Shown here: piece after piece, positions 35,189 through 43,611 of the stretch
Numbering within the stretch: the first letter of the stretch is position 1
Layout of the letters: each line of letters opens with the position of its first letter
Source of the DNA: Halorubrum sp. Hd13
GTDB lineage: Archaea > Halobacteriota > Halobacteria > Halobacteriales > Haloferacaceae
Length of the DNA stretch: 57,679 bases
Direction: 5' to 3'
Assembly (NCBI RefSeq): GCF_002252755.1
Contig: NZ_NHOY01000056.1
Coordinates: forward strand, 1 to 57,679
The notes under the pieces: generated by a model
Seen by the model: the letters and a program-made list of their open reading frames with translations, nothing else
The model's database searches: none
What the model was told of the DNA's origin: nothing
Made by a program: the position numbers and the translations under genes

Positions 35189-36262
35189 TTACGCGATCAC
35201 CCCCACGATTACGGCCGTGAGCACCAGGTTCGCGAACGACAGCACCAGCATTCCCTTCCAGCCGATCTCGATCAGCTGGTCGATACGGACGCGCGGCAGC
35301 GCGGAGCGGGCCCACTGCGTGAACAGGAAGAAGCCCCAGATCTTCACCACGAACCAGATGAAGCCGATGCTCTCCGGGCCCGGCCCGGAGGCGCCGCCGA
35401 GGAACGTCACGGCGAGGATCGCGCCGCCGAGGAAGATGTGCACGAACTCGCCGAGGTAGAAGAGGACGAAGTACGCGGAGGAGTACTCTGTCTGGTAGCC
35501 GGCGACGATCTCCGTCGGCGCCTCCGGGATGTCGAACGGGTTCCGGCCGATCTCGGCCATGTTCGCGGTGAGGAACAGCACGAACGCGAACGGGTTCACG
35601 AAGGCGTACCACGCCGGGATGTCGATCCCGGCGATCGTCACCAGCGTCGTCGTCTGCGCGCCGACGATACCGCTCATCTGGAGCGTGCCCGCGAATAGCA
35701 CGACGGACATCGCCGTGACGATGAGCGGGATCTCGTACGCGAGGTTCTGCGCCACCGCGCGGAGCCCGCCGAGCAGCGAATACTTGTTGTTCGACGCGTA
35801 GCCCGCCATAACCAGGGATATCGAGGCGATGGAGGCGAACGCGAACACCAGCGCGAAGCCGACTTCGGGGTCGGCGAGGTGGAAGTTGATCGGGCCGAGA
35901 CGACCCATCGGGATCACCGAGAAGCCGAGCAGCGCCGACGCGGGCAGGATGACCGGAGCGATGTCCCAGGAGGGACGGTCGACGCCCTCGGGAACGATGA
36001 GCTCCTTCGCCAGCAGCTGGACCGCGGACGCCGGGATGATCAGGAGGCCGAACGGCCCGACCCGGTTGACCGCGATGCGGTCGGTGAACGCCGCCGTGAT
36101 CTTCCGTTTCGCCCACGGGCCGGCGACGCCGGTAAACGCGAGGACGATGTTCCCGACGACGGCCGCCGCGATCAGCGCCGCGACGACCTCGCCGAGCACG
36201 CCCGGCAACCCGAACGTCTCGGCGAGGAACTCGGGGAACAGCTGTGCGGGTGCCGTCCCCAT
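35189..36262 (-). CDS. nuoH: NADH-quinone oxidoreductase subunit H
   Basis: A 357-residue membrane subunit that forms the quinone entry tunnel with NuoB and NuoCD. Conserved stretches are NRVGPFGLLI near residue 65, YASNNKYSLLGGLRAVAQNLAYEIPL, and NPFDIPEAPTEIVAGYQTEYSSAYF, whose acidic residues line the E-channel. The ATG at 36262 (MGTAPAQLFPEFL) gives the family N-terminus; the longer open frame overlaps nuoCD and reads as shadow. It overlaps nuoCD by one base. Confidence 0.94.
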   Translation of the reverse strand: MGTAPAQLFPEFLAETFGLPGVLGEVVAALIAAAVVGNIVLAFTGVAGPWAKRKITAAFTDRIAVNRVGPFGLLIIPASAVQLLAKELIVPEGVDRPSWDIAPVILPASALLGFSVIPMGRLGPINFHLADPEVGFALVFAFASIASISLVMAGYASNNKYSLLGGLRAVAQNLAYEIPLIVTAMSVVLFAGTLQMSGIVGAQTTTLVTIAGIDIPAWYAFVNPFAFVLFLTANMAEIGRNPFDIPEAPTEIVAGYQTEYSSAYFVLFYLGEFVHIFLGGAILAVTFLGGASGPGPESIGFIWFVVKIWGFFLFTQWARSALPRVRIDQLIEIGWKGMLVLSFANLVLTAVIVGVIA

Positions 36263-37926
36263 CAGCGGTCCACCTCCCCGAGCACGATGTCGAGGCTCCC
36301 GAGCGCCGCGATGACGTCGGGGATGTACTCGCCGTTGGCCATCTCCGGCAGCGTCTGGAGGTTCGAGAAGCACGGCGACCGGATCTTGAACCGGGCCGGC
36401 TTGTCGGTGCCGTCAGAGCGGATGTAGATGCCGAGCTCGCCCTTCGCGGCCTCGACCGCCCGATAGATCTCGGCGTCGTCGTCCGGCCGCAGCGTGCGGG
36501 GGACGTTCGCCTGGATGTTGCGCTCCTCCTCGGGCCAGTCCTCGAGCAGGTCGACGCACTGCTCGATGATCTTCGCGGACTCCTCGACCTCGCGCATCCG
36601 GACGAGCAGGCGGCTGAAGTTGTCGCAGCCGTCCTCCGTGACGACGTCCCAGTCGAGTTCGTCGTAGTAGCCGTACGGGTCGTCGCGGCGCAGGTCGTAG
36701 TCGACTCCCGATCCGCGGGCGACGGGACCGGTCGCACCGTAGTTCTTCGCGACCTCCGGCGGGAGGATCCCGGTGTCGATCGTCCGCATCTGGAAGATCT
36801 CGTTGGAGGTGACGAGGTTGTGGTACTCCTCGACGGACTCCGGCAGTTGATCGAGGAAGTCCCGAGTCTTCGAGAAGAACTCCTCGCGCGGCTCCGGGAG
36901 GTCCCAGACGACGCCGCCGAGCCGGAAGTAGTTGAACATCAGCCGCTGGCCCGTCAGGTCCTCCAGCAGGTCCTGCACGCGCTCGCGGTCGTTGATCGCG
37001 TACATGAACGTCGCGGTGAAGTCGCCGTTCACGTCGAGCGCGAACGTGGCGAGCGCGAGCATGTGCGCGGCGATCCGGCACATCTCGGCGCCCATCGTCC
37101 GGATGACCTGCGCGTACTCCGGCACCTCGATCTCGGCGAGGTCCTCGGCCGCGCGGGCGTACGCCCACTCGTTGAGCAGCCCCGCCGAGATGTAGTCCCA
37201 GCGGTCGGGGTACGGCATGATCTGGTGGCGGTACGTGCCGGCTTGTGCCATCTGCTCCTCACAGCGGTGGAGGTAGCCGATGTCGGGCTCGACGTCGACG
37301 ACCTGTTCGCCGTCGAGCGTCGTCTTCAGGTGGAGGACGCCGTGCGTCGCCGGGTGGTGCGGCCCGATGTTCAGGAACATCGTGTCGGACTCGGAGTCCT
37401 TGTGGTGCTCCTGCAGCGGGTTCGCGTGCTCCGGCAGCGTGGCGATCTGCGGCCGGTCCTTGTCGTAGTCCATCGACAGGGGGTGTCCCTGCCACGTCTC
37501 GGGCAGGAGGATCCGGCGCAGGTCAGGGTGGTCGTCGTACTCGACGCCGATCAGGTCGTACGCCTCCCGCTCGTGCCAGTCGGCGGTGCGGAAGACGGGC
37601 TCGGCCGACTCAGAGACCGGGTCGTCCTTGTCGGCCGGGACGACGACGCTGACCTCCTGGGTCGGGTCGTCGAACTTCTTCAGGTGGTAGATCGACTCGT
37701 AGCGGTTCTCGTACTCCTGCGCGGAGACCACCGAGAGGTGGTCGTATCCCGCCTGCTCTTTCAGGGTCGAGAGCGTCTCCTGAACGGTGTCCGGTCGGAT
37801 GACGAAGCCGGGGGCGTTCAGGTGGTCGTCGCGTTTGACGACGAGGTCGCCGAGGAGCTCCTCCAGTTCGTCCGGAGTGCGCTCGAGCGCCGCGTCGTCG
37901 GTGGTGTCCGGTCGTTCGAGGCTCAT
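36262..37926 (-). CDS. nuoCD: NADH-quinone oxidoreductase subunit CD fusion
   Basis: A 554-residue fusion. Residues 1-150 are NuoC (30-kDa-type, with DDPTQEVSVVVPADKDDPV and EREAYDLIGVEYDDHPDLRRILLPETW). A short linker is followed by NuoD (49-kDa-type, NIGPHHPATHGVLHLKTTLDGEQVVDVEPDIGYLHR-type sequence, of which GPHHPATHG carries the quinone-site histidine). The C-terminus ends LPEMANGEYIPDVIAALGSLDIVLGEVDR. The fusion is normal in haloarchaea and some bacteria. The gene overlaps nuoB by 4 nt. Confidence 0.95.
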   Translation of the reverse strand: MSLERPDTTDDAALERTPDELEELLGDLVVKRDDHLNAPGFVIRPDTVQETLSTLKEQAGYDHLSVVSAQEYENRYESIYHLKKFDDPTQEVSVVVPADKDDPVSESAEPVFRTADWHEREAYDLIGVEYDDHPDLRRILLPETWQGHPLSMDYDKDRPQIATLPEHANPLQEHHKDSESDTMFLNIGPHHPATHGVLHLKTTLDGEQVVDVEPDIGYLHRCEEQMAQAGTYRHQIMPYPDRWDYISAGLLNEWAYARAAEDLAEIEVPEYAQVIRTMGAEMCRIAAHMLALATFALDVNGDFTATFMYAINDRERVQDLLEDLTGQRLMFNYFRLGGVVWDLPEPREEFFSKTRDFLDQLPESVEEYHNLVTSNEIFQMRTIDTGILPPEVAKNYGATGPVARGSGVDYDLRRDDPYGYYDELDWDVVTEDGCDNFSRLLVRMREVEESAKIIEQCVDLLEDWPEEERNIQANVPRTLRPDDDAEIYRAVEAAKGELGIYIRSDGTDKPARFKIRSPCFSNLQTLPEMANGEYIPDVIAALGSLDIVLGEVDR

Positions 37927-38621
37927 GGCGAATCAGCGAAGTTGTACCGCATGACGAGTTCGTCCTCGTCGATCTGGTCGGCGAGCTTGTCGACGAGCTC
38001 GTCCCGTTCGAGGTCGGAGAACTCCTCCAGTTCGTACGGCTTGACCGTCACGGGCGCGGCCTCGCCGTTGGCGACGCGCTCCTGCAGCTTCACGACGCCG
38101 TAGACGAGCGCCTCGGGACGGGGCGGGCAGCCGGGGACGTGGATGTCGATCGGGATGACCTCCTCGGCGCCCTTGATCACGTTGTACCCCTCCTGGAACG
38201 GGCCGCCGGAGATGGTACACGAGCCCATGCCGACGACGAACTTCGGCTCGGGCATCTGGTCGTAGACGCGCTTCATCCGCGGCGCGAACTTCGAGACGAT
38301 CGTCCCGGGGACGATCATCACGTCCGCCTGTCGCGGCGACGCGCGGGGGACCCCGCTCCCGAACCGGTCGAGGTCGTGTTTCACGGCGTAGGTGTGCATC
38401 ATCTCGATGCTGCAGCAGGCGATGCCGAACTGCAGCATGAACATGGAGGAGCCGCGACACCAGTTCAGGAACTTGTCGAACTTGGTGAGGATGAACGGCG
38501 AGGAGCCGAACGCCTCACGGAGGCGGGAGTTAAACCGGTCTCCCTGCCCGGTCATCCGGGCGTCTCGGGTCTCCGTTACGACTTGCGATTCGTCGGTGAT
38601 GAATGGTTGATCGCTGCTCAT
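37923..38621 (-). CDS. nuoB: NADH-quinone oxidoreductase subunit B
   Basis: A 232-residue subunit holding the terminal N2 4Fe-4S cluster. The tandem cysteines are [11 protein letters not shown] near residue 65, with [14 protein letters not shown] and [14 protein letters not shown] supplying the other two. The N-terminal 40 residues are a soluble extension ([20 protein letters not shown]). It overlaps nuoA by one base and nuoCD by four. This cluster reduces the quinone. Confidence 0.95.
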   Translation of the reverse strand: MSSDQPFITDESQVVTETRDARMTGQGDRFNSRLREAFGSSPFILTKFDKFLNWCRGSSMFMLQFGIACCSIEMMHTYAVKHDLDRFGSGVPRASPRQADVMIVPGTIVSKFAPRMKRVYDQMPEPKFVVGMGSCTISGGPFQEGYNVIKGAEEVIPIDIHVPGCPPRPEALVYGVVKLQERVANGEAAPVTVKPYELEEFSDLERDELVDKLADQIDEDELVMRYNFADSP

Positions 38622-39037
38622 TAGTTGAGGTCACGCTCCGTTTTTCTGCTGGTCGCGCGGGGACTCCGAGCCCAGCTGATCGCCCCCGACCGCCACGCCC
38701 AGACGAGCCCGATCGCGAGGATCCCGACGAACGCCAACATCGGCCACAGCAGAGCAGTCATCGGCACGCCGGCCTGGATGGCCGGGCGGTAGATGACGGC
38801 CCACGGGAACAGTAACACGGTCTCGATGTCGAACACGACGAACAACAGCGCGACCATGTAGTACTGGATGTTGAACCGGATCTTCGTCCCGCCAGTCGGG
38901 GTCTCGCCGGACTCGTAGGTGGTGCTTTTGCCGGTCTCAGGCACGCTCGGACGGAGCAACGCCGACACTGTCATCATCCCTATCGGGATGAGCAGGCCGA
39001 CGGCCGCCAAGGCGCCGATCGCTATCCAATCGCTCAT
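38621..39037 (-). CDS. nuoA: NADH-quinone oxidoreductase subunit A
   Basis: A 138-residue membrane subunit with three helices (GALAAVGLLIPIGMMTVSALL; FNIQYYMVALLFVVFDIETVLLF-type second helix with the conserved FDIE; FVGILAIGLVWAW). ESGETPTGG is the family's cytoplasmic loop. ATG 39037 is supported by a GGAG ribosome-binding site 6 nt upstream (minus strand, 39044-39047), unusual here because many genes are leaderless. It is the first gene of the operon, and a TATA-like element lies at 39075-39084. Confidence 0.93.
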   Translation of the reverse strand: MSDWIAIGALAAVGLLIPIGMMTVSALLRPSVPETGKSTTYESGETPTGGTKIRFNIQYYMVALLFVVFDIETVLLFPWAVIYRPAIQAGVPMTALLWPMLAFVGILAIGLVWAWRSGAISWARSPRATSRKTERDLN

Positions 39038-39043
39038 ATAGGT

Positions 39044-39084
39044 CTCCGTAACGTGCTGAGGTTTGGACCGCCCCCTCATAAGCG
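39044..39084 (-). promoter_or_regulatory. promoter and ribosome-binding site of the nuo operon
   Basis: On the minus strand a TATA-like CGCTTATGAG (39075-39084) is followed by a GGAG (39044-39047) 6 nt before the nuoA ATG. The short leader with a Shine-Dalgarno site contrasts with the leaderless genes around it. Confidence 0.5.
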
Positions 39085-39237
39085 TTGAGTCTTCAGGGCA
39101 TCGCCGCAAGGAGGCCGCAGACGACCGCGAGACCGCTCAACACCCGATCCGTCCGTGCTCGGTTCCGCGGTCGACCCGGTCGTCCGGACGCGTCCGAGAC
39201 GATCCGTCGGGGGCTACTCCAGCAGACCCGTCCGAGG

Positions 39238-39855
39238 CTACTCCTCGTCTCGCGCGCGGAACCCGTCGATACCGAGGTCGTGGAGGTCGGCCGAGACGTC
39301 GGCGACGCCGCCTTTGAGGTCCTCGTGGTACGCGATCAGCCGCTCTTCGATGGCGTCGTGCTCGCGTGCGAGCACCTGTGCGGCCGACAGACCGGCGTTG
39401 AACGACTTCCCGGCGTCGACGGCGACGATCGGCGCCCCGGTGGGCATCCCGATCACGGAGTCCACCGACTTCTCCTGTACCGGCACCCCGATGACCGGGA
39501 TCGGGTACGCGAGCGACGCGGTCATGTTCGGGAGGTCAGCGGACTTCCCGCCCGCCCCGGCGATCACCACGTCGAGGCCGCGGTCTCCGGCGGTCTCCCC
39601 GTAGGCGTACATCAACTCGGGGGTTCGATGGGCGGAGACGACGTAGCTCTCGTAGGTGAACCGGGCGTCCGGCGCCTCGTCGAAGTCGGTCTGCTCCGCG
39701 AAGCCGAGCTCGTCGAGCGCGTCGAACGCGCCTTCCATCGTCGGGAGGTCCGAGTCCGAGCCCATGATGATCCCCACGTCGGGAGTCGTTTCGGGATCGG
39801 CGTCGGACTCCGCTTCCGCTTCGAGCCGCCGGATGAGGTCCTGCACCGTTGGCAT
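39238..39855 (-). CDS. purE: N5-carboxyaminoimidazole ribonucleotide mutase
   Basis: A 205-residue PurE class I mutase, converting N5-CAIR to CAIR in purine synthesis. The active-site loop VGIIMGSDSDLPTMEGA and the catalytic histidine YVVSAHRTPELMYAYGE are present, with AGAGGKSADLPNMTASL as the phosphate/substrate loop. The N-terminal 25 acidic residues are an extra extension. It lies 102 nt downstream of purK on the same strand and acts directly after it in the pathway, so co-transcription is likely. Confidence 0.93.
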   Translation of the reverse strand: MPTVQDLIRRLEAEAESDADPETTPDVGIIMGSDSDLPTMEGAFDALDELGFAEQTDFDEAPDARFTYESYVVSAHRTPELMYAYGETAGDRGLDVVIAGAGGKSADLPNMTASLAYPIPVIGVPVQEKSVDSVIGMPTGAPIVAVDAGKSFNAGLSAAQVLAREHDAIEERLIAYHEDLKGGVADVSADLHDLGIDGFRARDEE

Positions 39856-39957
39856 GGACGAGGGTTCGGCGGAGGGCTACAAGGAACCCTCGGATGCGGC
39901 GCAGCCGCCGGGTGCTGCGAGGCGTCAGTCGCCCCGGGGGATCAGACGCCCGGAGGA

Positions 39958-41118
39958 CTAGTCGCCCCGGAACGTCGTCGCGTCGCGGAGTTCTCTCGCC
40001 CGCGAGAGGAGGGCGTCGCGGTCGCTTTCGCCGTCTCCGGTCACCGTCAGGTGTCCCATCTTCCGGAGCGGGCGCGCGTCCTCCTTCCCGTACCAGTGGA
40101 GGTCGGCGTCGGGCGCCGCGAGGACCGATTCGGCGCCGCGGAGGGTCGCCGGTCCCGTCTCCTCGACGTCACCGAGGGCGTTCGCCGTGACCGCGGGCGC
40201 GGCGAGGTCGGTCGGACCGAGCGGCCATCCGAGGACGGCCCGGACGTGGTTCTCGAACTGCGAGGTCCGCGCGCCCTCGATGGTCCAGTGGCCGGAGTTG
40301 TGGGGGCGCGGCGCGATCTCGTTGACGAGCACGTCGCCCTCGCCGGTCTCGAACAGCTCGATCCCGTAGACGCCGCGTCCGTCGAGGAACTCCAGCACGT
40401 CGCCGGCGACCGACTCGGCCTCGGCGACGACAGCGTCGTCGGCGCGGGCGGGCGCGACGCTCTCGCGGAGGATCTCCTCCCGGTGGATGGTCTCCGTCAC
40501 GGGGTAGGTACGCGTCTCCCCGTCGGCGCCTTTCAGCCCCATCACGGCGATCTCGCGCTCGAAGTCGAGGAGCTCTTCCGCCATCGCGTCCCCGCCGACC
40601 TCGTCGAGCGCGTCGGCCGCGTCCGCGGGGTCCTCGACGGGGACGTTCCCGCGGCCGTCGTAGCCGCCCTCGCGGGCCTTCAGCATGACGCCGTCGAACT
40701 CCTCGACGACGCGTTCGAGCCCCTCCGCGGTCGCGACCGCGACGAACTCCGGGACGGGGATGCCGGCGTCCGCGAGCGCCTCCTTCTGGACCAGCTTGTC
40801 CTGGATCGTCCGGAGGGTGGCGGGATCGGGCTGGACGGGCACGTCGTGCTCCGCGCTCGCCTCGGCCAGCAGGTCCGGATCGGCGAGTTCGATCTCGAAG
40901 GTGAGCGCGTCGACCCGGCTCGCGAGTTCGTGGACCGCGTCGGGGTCGTCGAAGTCGCCGACGATCTGGTCGCTGACGACGGGAGCGGCCGGGCACTCCG
41001 GCGTCGGGTCGAGCACGACGACCTCGACGCCGAGCCGTGCGACCGCCTCGCCCATCATCCGACCGAGCTGTCCGCCGCCGACGACGCCGAGCGTCGGTCC
41101 CGGCAGAGTGATCGACAT
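39958..41118 (-). CDS. purK: N5-carboxyaminoimidazole ribonucleotide synthase
   Basis: A 386-residue ATP-grasp enzyme that carboxylates AIR using ATP and bicarbonate. It opens TLGVVGGGQLGRMMGEAVARLG, has LTFEIE, KAREGGYDGRGN (ATP-binding), and VNEIAPRPHNSGHWTIEGA near residue 265 as the magnesium/substrate block. ATG 41118 is supported by a TATA (cataaatat, 41145-41153) about 30 nt upstream. The longer open frame overlaps a divergent gene. PurE, its pathway partner, follows downstream. Confidence 0.93.
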   Translation of the reverse strand: MSITLPGPTLGVVGGGQLGRMMGEAVARLGVEVVVLDPTPECPAAPVVSDQIVGDFDDPDAVHELASRVDALTFEIELADPDLLAEASAEHDVPVQPDPATLRTIQDKLVQKEALADAGIPVPEFVAVATAEGLERVVEEFDGVMLKAREGGYDGRGNVPVEDPADAADALDEVGGDAMAEELLDFEREIAVMGLKGADGETRTYPVTETIHREEILRESVAPARADDAVVAEAESVAGDVLEFLDGRGVYGIELFETGEGDVLVNEIAPRPHNSGHWTIEGARTSQFENHVRAVLGWPLGPTDLAAPAVTANALGDVEETGPATLRGAESVLAAPDADLHWYGKEDARPLRKMGHLTVTGDGESDRDALLSRARELRDATTFRGD

Positions 41119-41144
41119 ATACGGCCGCGTACCCGACGTTACTG

Positions 41145-41153
41145 CATAAATAT
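41145..41153. promoter_or_regulatory. shared TATA element between purK and the small membrane-protein gene
   Basis: The nearly symmetric cataaatat lies 27-35 nt before purK (minus) and 32-40 nt before the ATG at 41185 (plus). The 66-bp divergent interval has no other AT-rich stretch, so both promoters probably share it or overlap. Confidence 0.5.
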
Positions 41154-41184
41154 TCCCACATCGGAGCGAGAAACACGCACGAAT

Positions 41185-41466
41185 ATGGGCACTTTCGAGC
41201 GGGGCTGGGCCCACGCAACCGTTTTCCGTTCGGGATTGCTCCTCGCAGGTGTGACCGCGATACGGGGACTCTACGAGCGGGTCGACGAGTGGGCGCGCGG
41301 CCTCTCCCGAGGGCGGTACGCGGCCCTGTTGGGAGCGTCGGCTGGCGTCGGCGTGCTCGCCGTCGGAGGCGCGTTGAGCGGGGACGTCCTCCTCGTTCGG
41401 GCCCTCACGATGGCGCTCGTCATGTTCGGTCTGGAGTACACGTTCGGCGCCTTCAGCGGATCGTGA
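41185..41466 (+). CDS. small membrane protein of unknown function
   Basis: A 93-residue protein starting MGTFERGWAHATVFRSGLLL. Two hydrophobic helices are visible (YAALLGASAGVGVLAVGGAL and VRALTMALVMFGLEYTFGA), with a basic loop LYERVDEWARGLSRGR between the first helix region and the second. No domain is recognised. It is probably a haloarchaea-specific membrane protein. A 20-bp-spaced imperfect repeat (ttcagcgga, then tgag) duplicates its last codons just past the stop (41452-41467, 41472-41487). Confidence 0.65.
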   Translation: MGTFERGWAHATVFRSGLLLAGVTAIRGLYERVDEWARGLSRGRYAALLGASAGVGVLAVGGALSGDVLLVRALTMALVMFGLEYTFGAFSGS

Positions 41467-41487
41467 GACCTTTCAGCGGAACATGAG
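41452..41487. repeat. imperfect tandem repeat over the stop codon of the small membrane-protein gene
   Basis: The 16-mer at 41452-41467 recurs at 41472-41487 with three mismatches. The first copy contains the stop codon, and the second lies outside the frame. It is a local duplication. Confidence 0.5.
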
Positions 41488-41578
41488 GCCCTGCGGAGCG
41501 AGAGACCAGTGACCGGAGCGCCGAGCGAACGCGGTCGGAGTCCGGTGGCCGCACCCGTCCGACACGTCGGCGACGCCC

Positions 41579-42313
41579 TCAGAGCTCGGCAGTCGCCAGG
41601 TCGCTCTCCAAGTCGTCGACGAACTCGTTGTACGCCTCGACGAATCCGCGGAACGAGTCGGCGTACTCGCGGACGTCGGCCGCGGAGGGCGCCTCATACT
41701 GCGAGAGGAGGTAGAGCCCGCCGGAACCCCCGACGCGGAGGTACGAGACGGTCCCTTCGTCCCACTTCAGCTCCCAGCGGTCGCCGTCGACGCGGGCGGT
41801 GTACGTCCCGTAATCGTCGCCCTCGTAGCGGTGGATCTCGCCGGCGATGAGGGTGCAGGTCTGACGGATCGCGCCCAGCACGCGGTCGCGCTCGGCGACG
41901 ACTCCGTCCGTCGAGGCGGGCTCCGGGAACTCGGCGCTCACCCCGTCGAGGACGCCCGACAGCGACGCGACGTACTCGTTCCACGCGGCGACGAGGTTCG
42001 CGTAGTCGTCGAGGGCGGCCGCGAGGTCGGTCGGGTCCGGCGGCTGTTTCGTCGAGATGACGTACACGTCCGAGCCCGACTTCGGCGAGAACAGCAGGAA
42101 CTCCAGCTCCCCGGCCTCGTGCTTGACGGTCCACGCCCCGCCCTGCGTCGACAGCTCCCGTCGACCGTAGTCGCCCCCCTGGAGCTTGGCGAGCTGGTAG
42201 GCGATCGTTCCGGCGTGATCGCGGACCGCAGCGACGATCTCGTCGCGCCGGTCGGCGACCGCGTCCGTGTCGCTCACGTCGAGGTCGAGCCCGAGGTCGG
42301 CGTGCGTGGTCAC
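41579..42313 (-). CDS. haloarchaeal protein with an internally duplicated domain
   Basis: A 244-residue soluble protein made of two similar halves. The first has DYGRRELSTQGGAWTVKHEA, then a beta-strand stretch and LVAAWNEYVASL. The second has DYGTYTARVDGDRWELKWDEG and FVEAYNEFVDDL at equivalent spacing. There are no catalytic or metal motifs and no membrane helix. The chosen start is GTG 42313, because TTAACC at 42336-42341 sits at TATA distance; a GTG at 42331 is the alternative. The family and function are not recognised. The tandem arrangement suggests a scaffold or binding protein. Confidence 0.62.
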   Translation of the reverse strand: MTTHADLGLDLDVSDTDAVADRRDEIVAAVRDHAGTIAYQLAKLQGGDYGRRELSTQGGAWTVKHEAGELEFLLFSPKSGSDVYVISTKQPPDPTDLAAALDDYANLVAAWNEYVASLSGVLDGVSAEFPEPASTDGVVAERDRVLGAIRQTCTLIAGEIHRYEGDDYGTYTARVDGDRWELKWDEGTVSYLRVGGSGGLYLLSQYEAPSAADVREYADSFRGFVEAYNEFVDDLESDLATAEL

Positions 42314-42384
42314 GATCGGTCTGGGCGCCACAAGGGGTTAATCGGTTCGGGTCGGGGGAGGGAGAGCCGACCCGCGGCCGCCGG

Positions 42385-43530
42385 TCACGCGATCGATTCC
42401 CGGATCTCTCGGACTCGCGCCGGCTCGTCGATCCCCGAGCGCAACACCACGGCGAACACCCCCTCGCCGTCCGGCTCCGGCGCGTCGCCGCTCAGGATCG
42501 CGTCCGAGCCGGTCTCCTCGGCGAGCCACCGCCGACCGTCGGCGATCGCCTGTCGGTTGAGCCACGCCGGCGGGCCGCCGACGACGAGGAGCGTCCGGTC
42601 CGCGCGGCCGTCGGGGACCTCGACCGTCGACTTGCCGCGGGCCGCCTTCCGGATCGTGGTCTCGATGGCCGACACCGCTTCGCCGGTGTCGACCTCGGCG
42701 GGTTCGTCCGAGCCGAACAGCCCGAGGCCGAACCGCGACCCCGACTCAGGCGGTTCGACCGCCTGCGTGGCGTGGCCGACCGCGGCGATCTCCCCGTCGT
42801 CGCCGACCGCGCGGGCGACGTCGCTCGCGTCGAGCACCTGCTGCGGGGTCGACTCCCGGTCGCTCGACTCGCCGGCGCCGAACAGCGCCGCGATCCGGTC
42901 CGCGACGACGCCGTTCAGCCGGTCCCGGGCGTCGACGAGCGTCTCGCCGGGGCGGAGCCACGCGTCGTTGTCGAAGGGAAAAACGGCCGCACAGCGGTCG
43001 GAGAGCGCGTCGAGCGTCCGGGCCGCGTTCTTCTCCGCGAGGGGGCGACGCGGCTCGCGCTCCGCGGGTTCGGTCGCGCTCCCGCGGACGGGATCGACCT
43101 CGCTCGCCGCCGACTCCGCCGGCGTCGGGAGCGCCCCGACGGCGTACACCGAGACGTCGTAGAAGCGCGACAGCTCCTCGGCGAGCGCCGGCGCCGCCCC
43201 GGCCCCCGCGCCGCCGCCGAGGCCGACGACGATCACGAACGCCTCCGCGGCCGAGGGGTTCTCGTCGTCCATGACGCGGCCGAGCTCACTCGCGTGGGCG
43301 TCACCGAGCCGCCTGCCGGCGTGGAGGTCGCCGTCGAGCCCGCTCCCGTCGGCCGCGTCGCCGAAGCGGTAGCGCCGCGACTCGTCGAGCGAGCGCAGGG
43401 CGTCGAGCGCCGCCGCGTCCGTGTCGAACGCGTTACACCCGTGCAGGAACCGGTCGTCGCCGTGATCGGCCGCGAGCCGGTCGGCGATCCGGCCACCGGC
43501 GCCGCCGAGACCGATGACGTGAAGACGCAT
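42385..43530 (-). CDS. tubulin/FtsZ-family protein (noncanonical, CetZ-like)
   Basis: A 381-residue protein with the tubulin-superfamily GTPase domain. The T1 region is IGLGGAGGRIADRLA, the signature loop is GGGAGAG (residues 105-111), and the T7-like segment is LNGVVADRIAALF (205-217). Canonical FtsZ has NxDFADV here, whereas this protein keeps an asparagine at 206 and an aspartate at 211. There is no FtsA/SepF-binding tail. It resembles the third type of archaeal tubulin homologues rather than FtsZ1/2, so it may act in cell shape or be non-polymerising. ATG 43530 has a GGAG motif about 9 nt upstream. Confidence 0.78.
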   Translation of the reverse strand: MRLHVIGLGGAGGRIADRLAADHGDDRFLHGCNAFDTDAAALDALRSLDESRRYRFGDAADGSGLDGDLHAGRRLGDAHASELGRVMDDENPSAAEAFVIVVGLGGGAGAGAAPALAEELSRFYDVSVYAVGALPTPAESAASEVDPVRGSATEPAEREPRRPLAEKNAARTLDALSDRCAAVFPFDNDAWLRPGETLVDARDRLNGVVADRIAALFGAGESSDRESTPQQVLDASDVARAVGDDGEIAAVGHATQAVEPPESGSRFGLGLFGSDEPAEVDTGEAVSAIETTIRKAARGKSTVEVPDGRADRTLLVVGGPPAWLNRQAIADGRRWLAEETGSDAILSGDAPEPDGEGVFAVVLRSGIDEPARVREIRESIA

Positions 43531-43611
43531 ACGTCACTCCGGTCGGCGAGCGGGGGCTTATCTCTTCGGCTCGGCGGCGAGCGGAAGCCCGCGCGGCCGC
43601 GGTGCGGGCGG

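Noticed and set aside
39900..39970. Repeated agtcgcccc between purE and purK as part of the 12.5-kb palindromic element
   Set aside because: Only a short core is shared, and no long stems are present.
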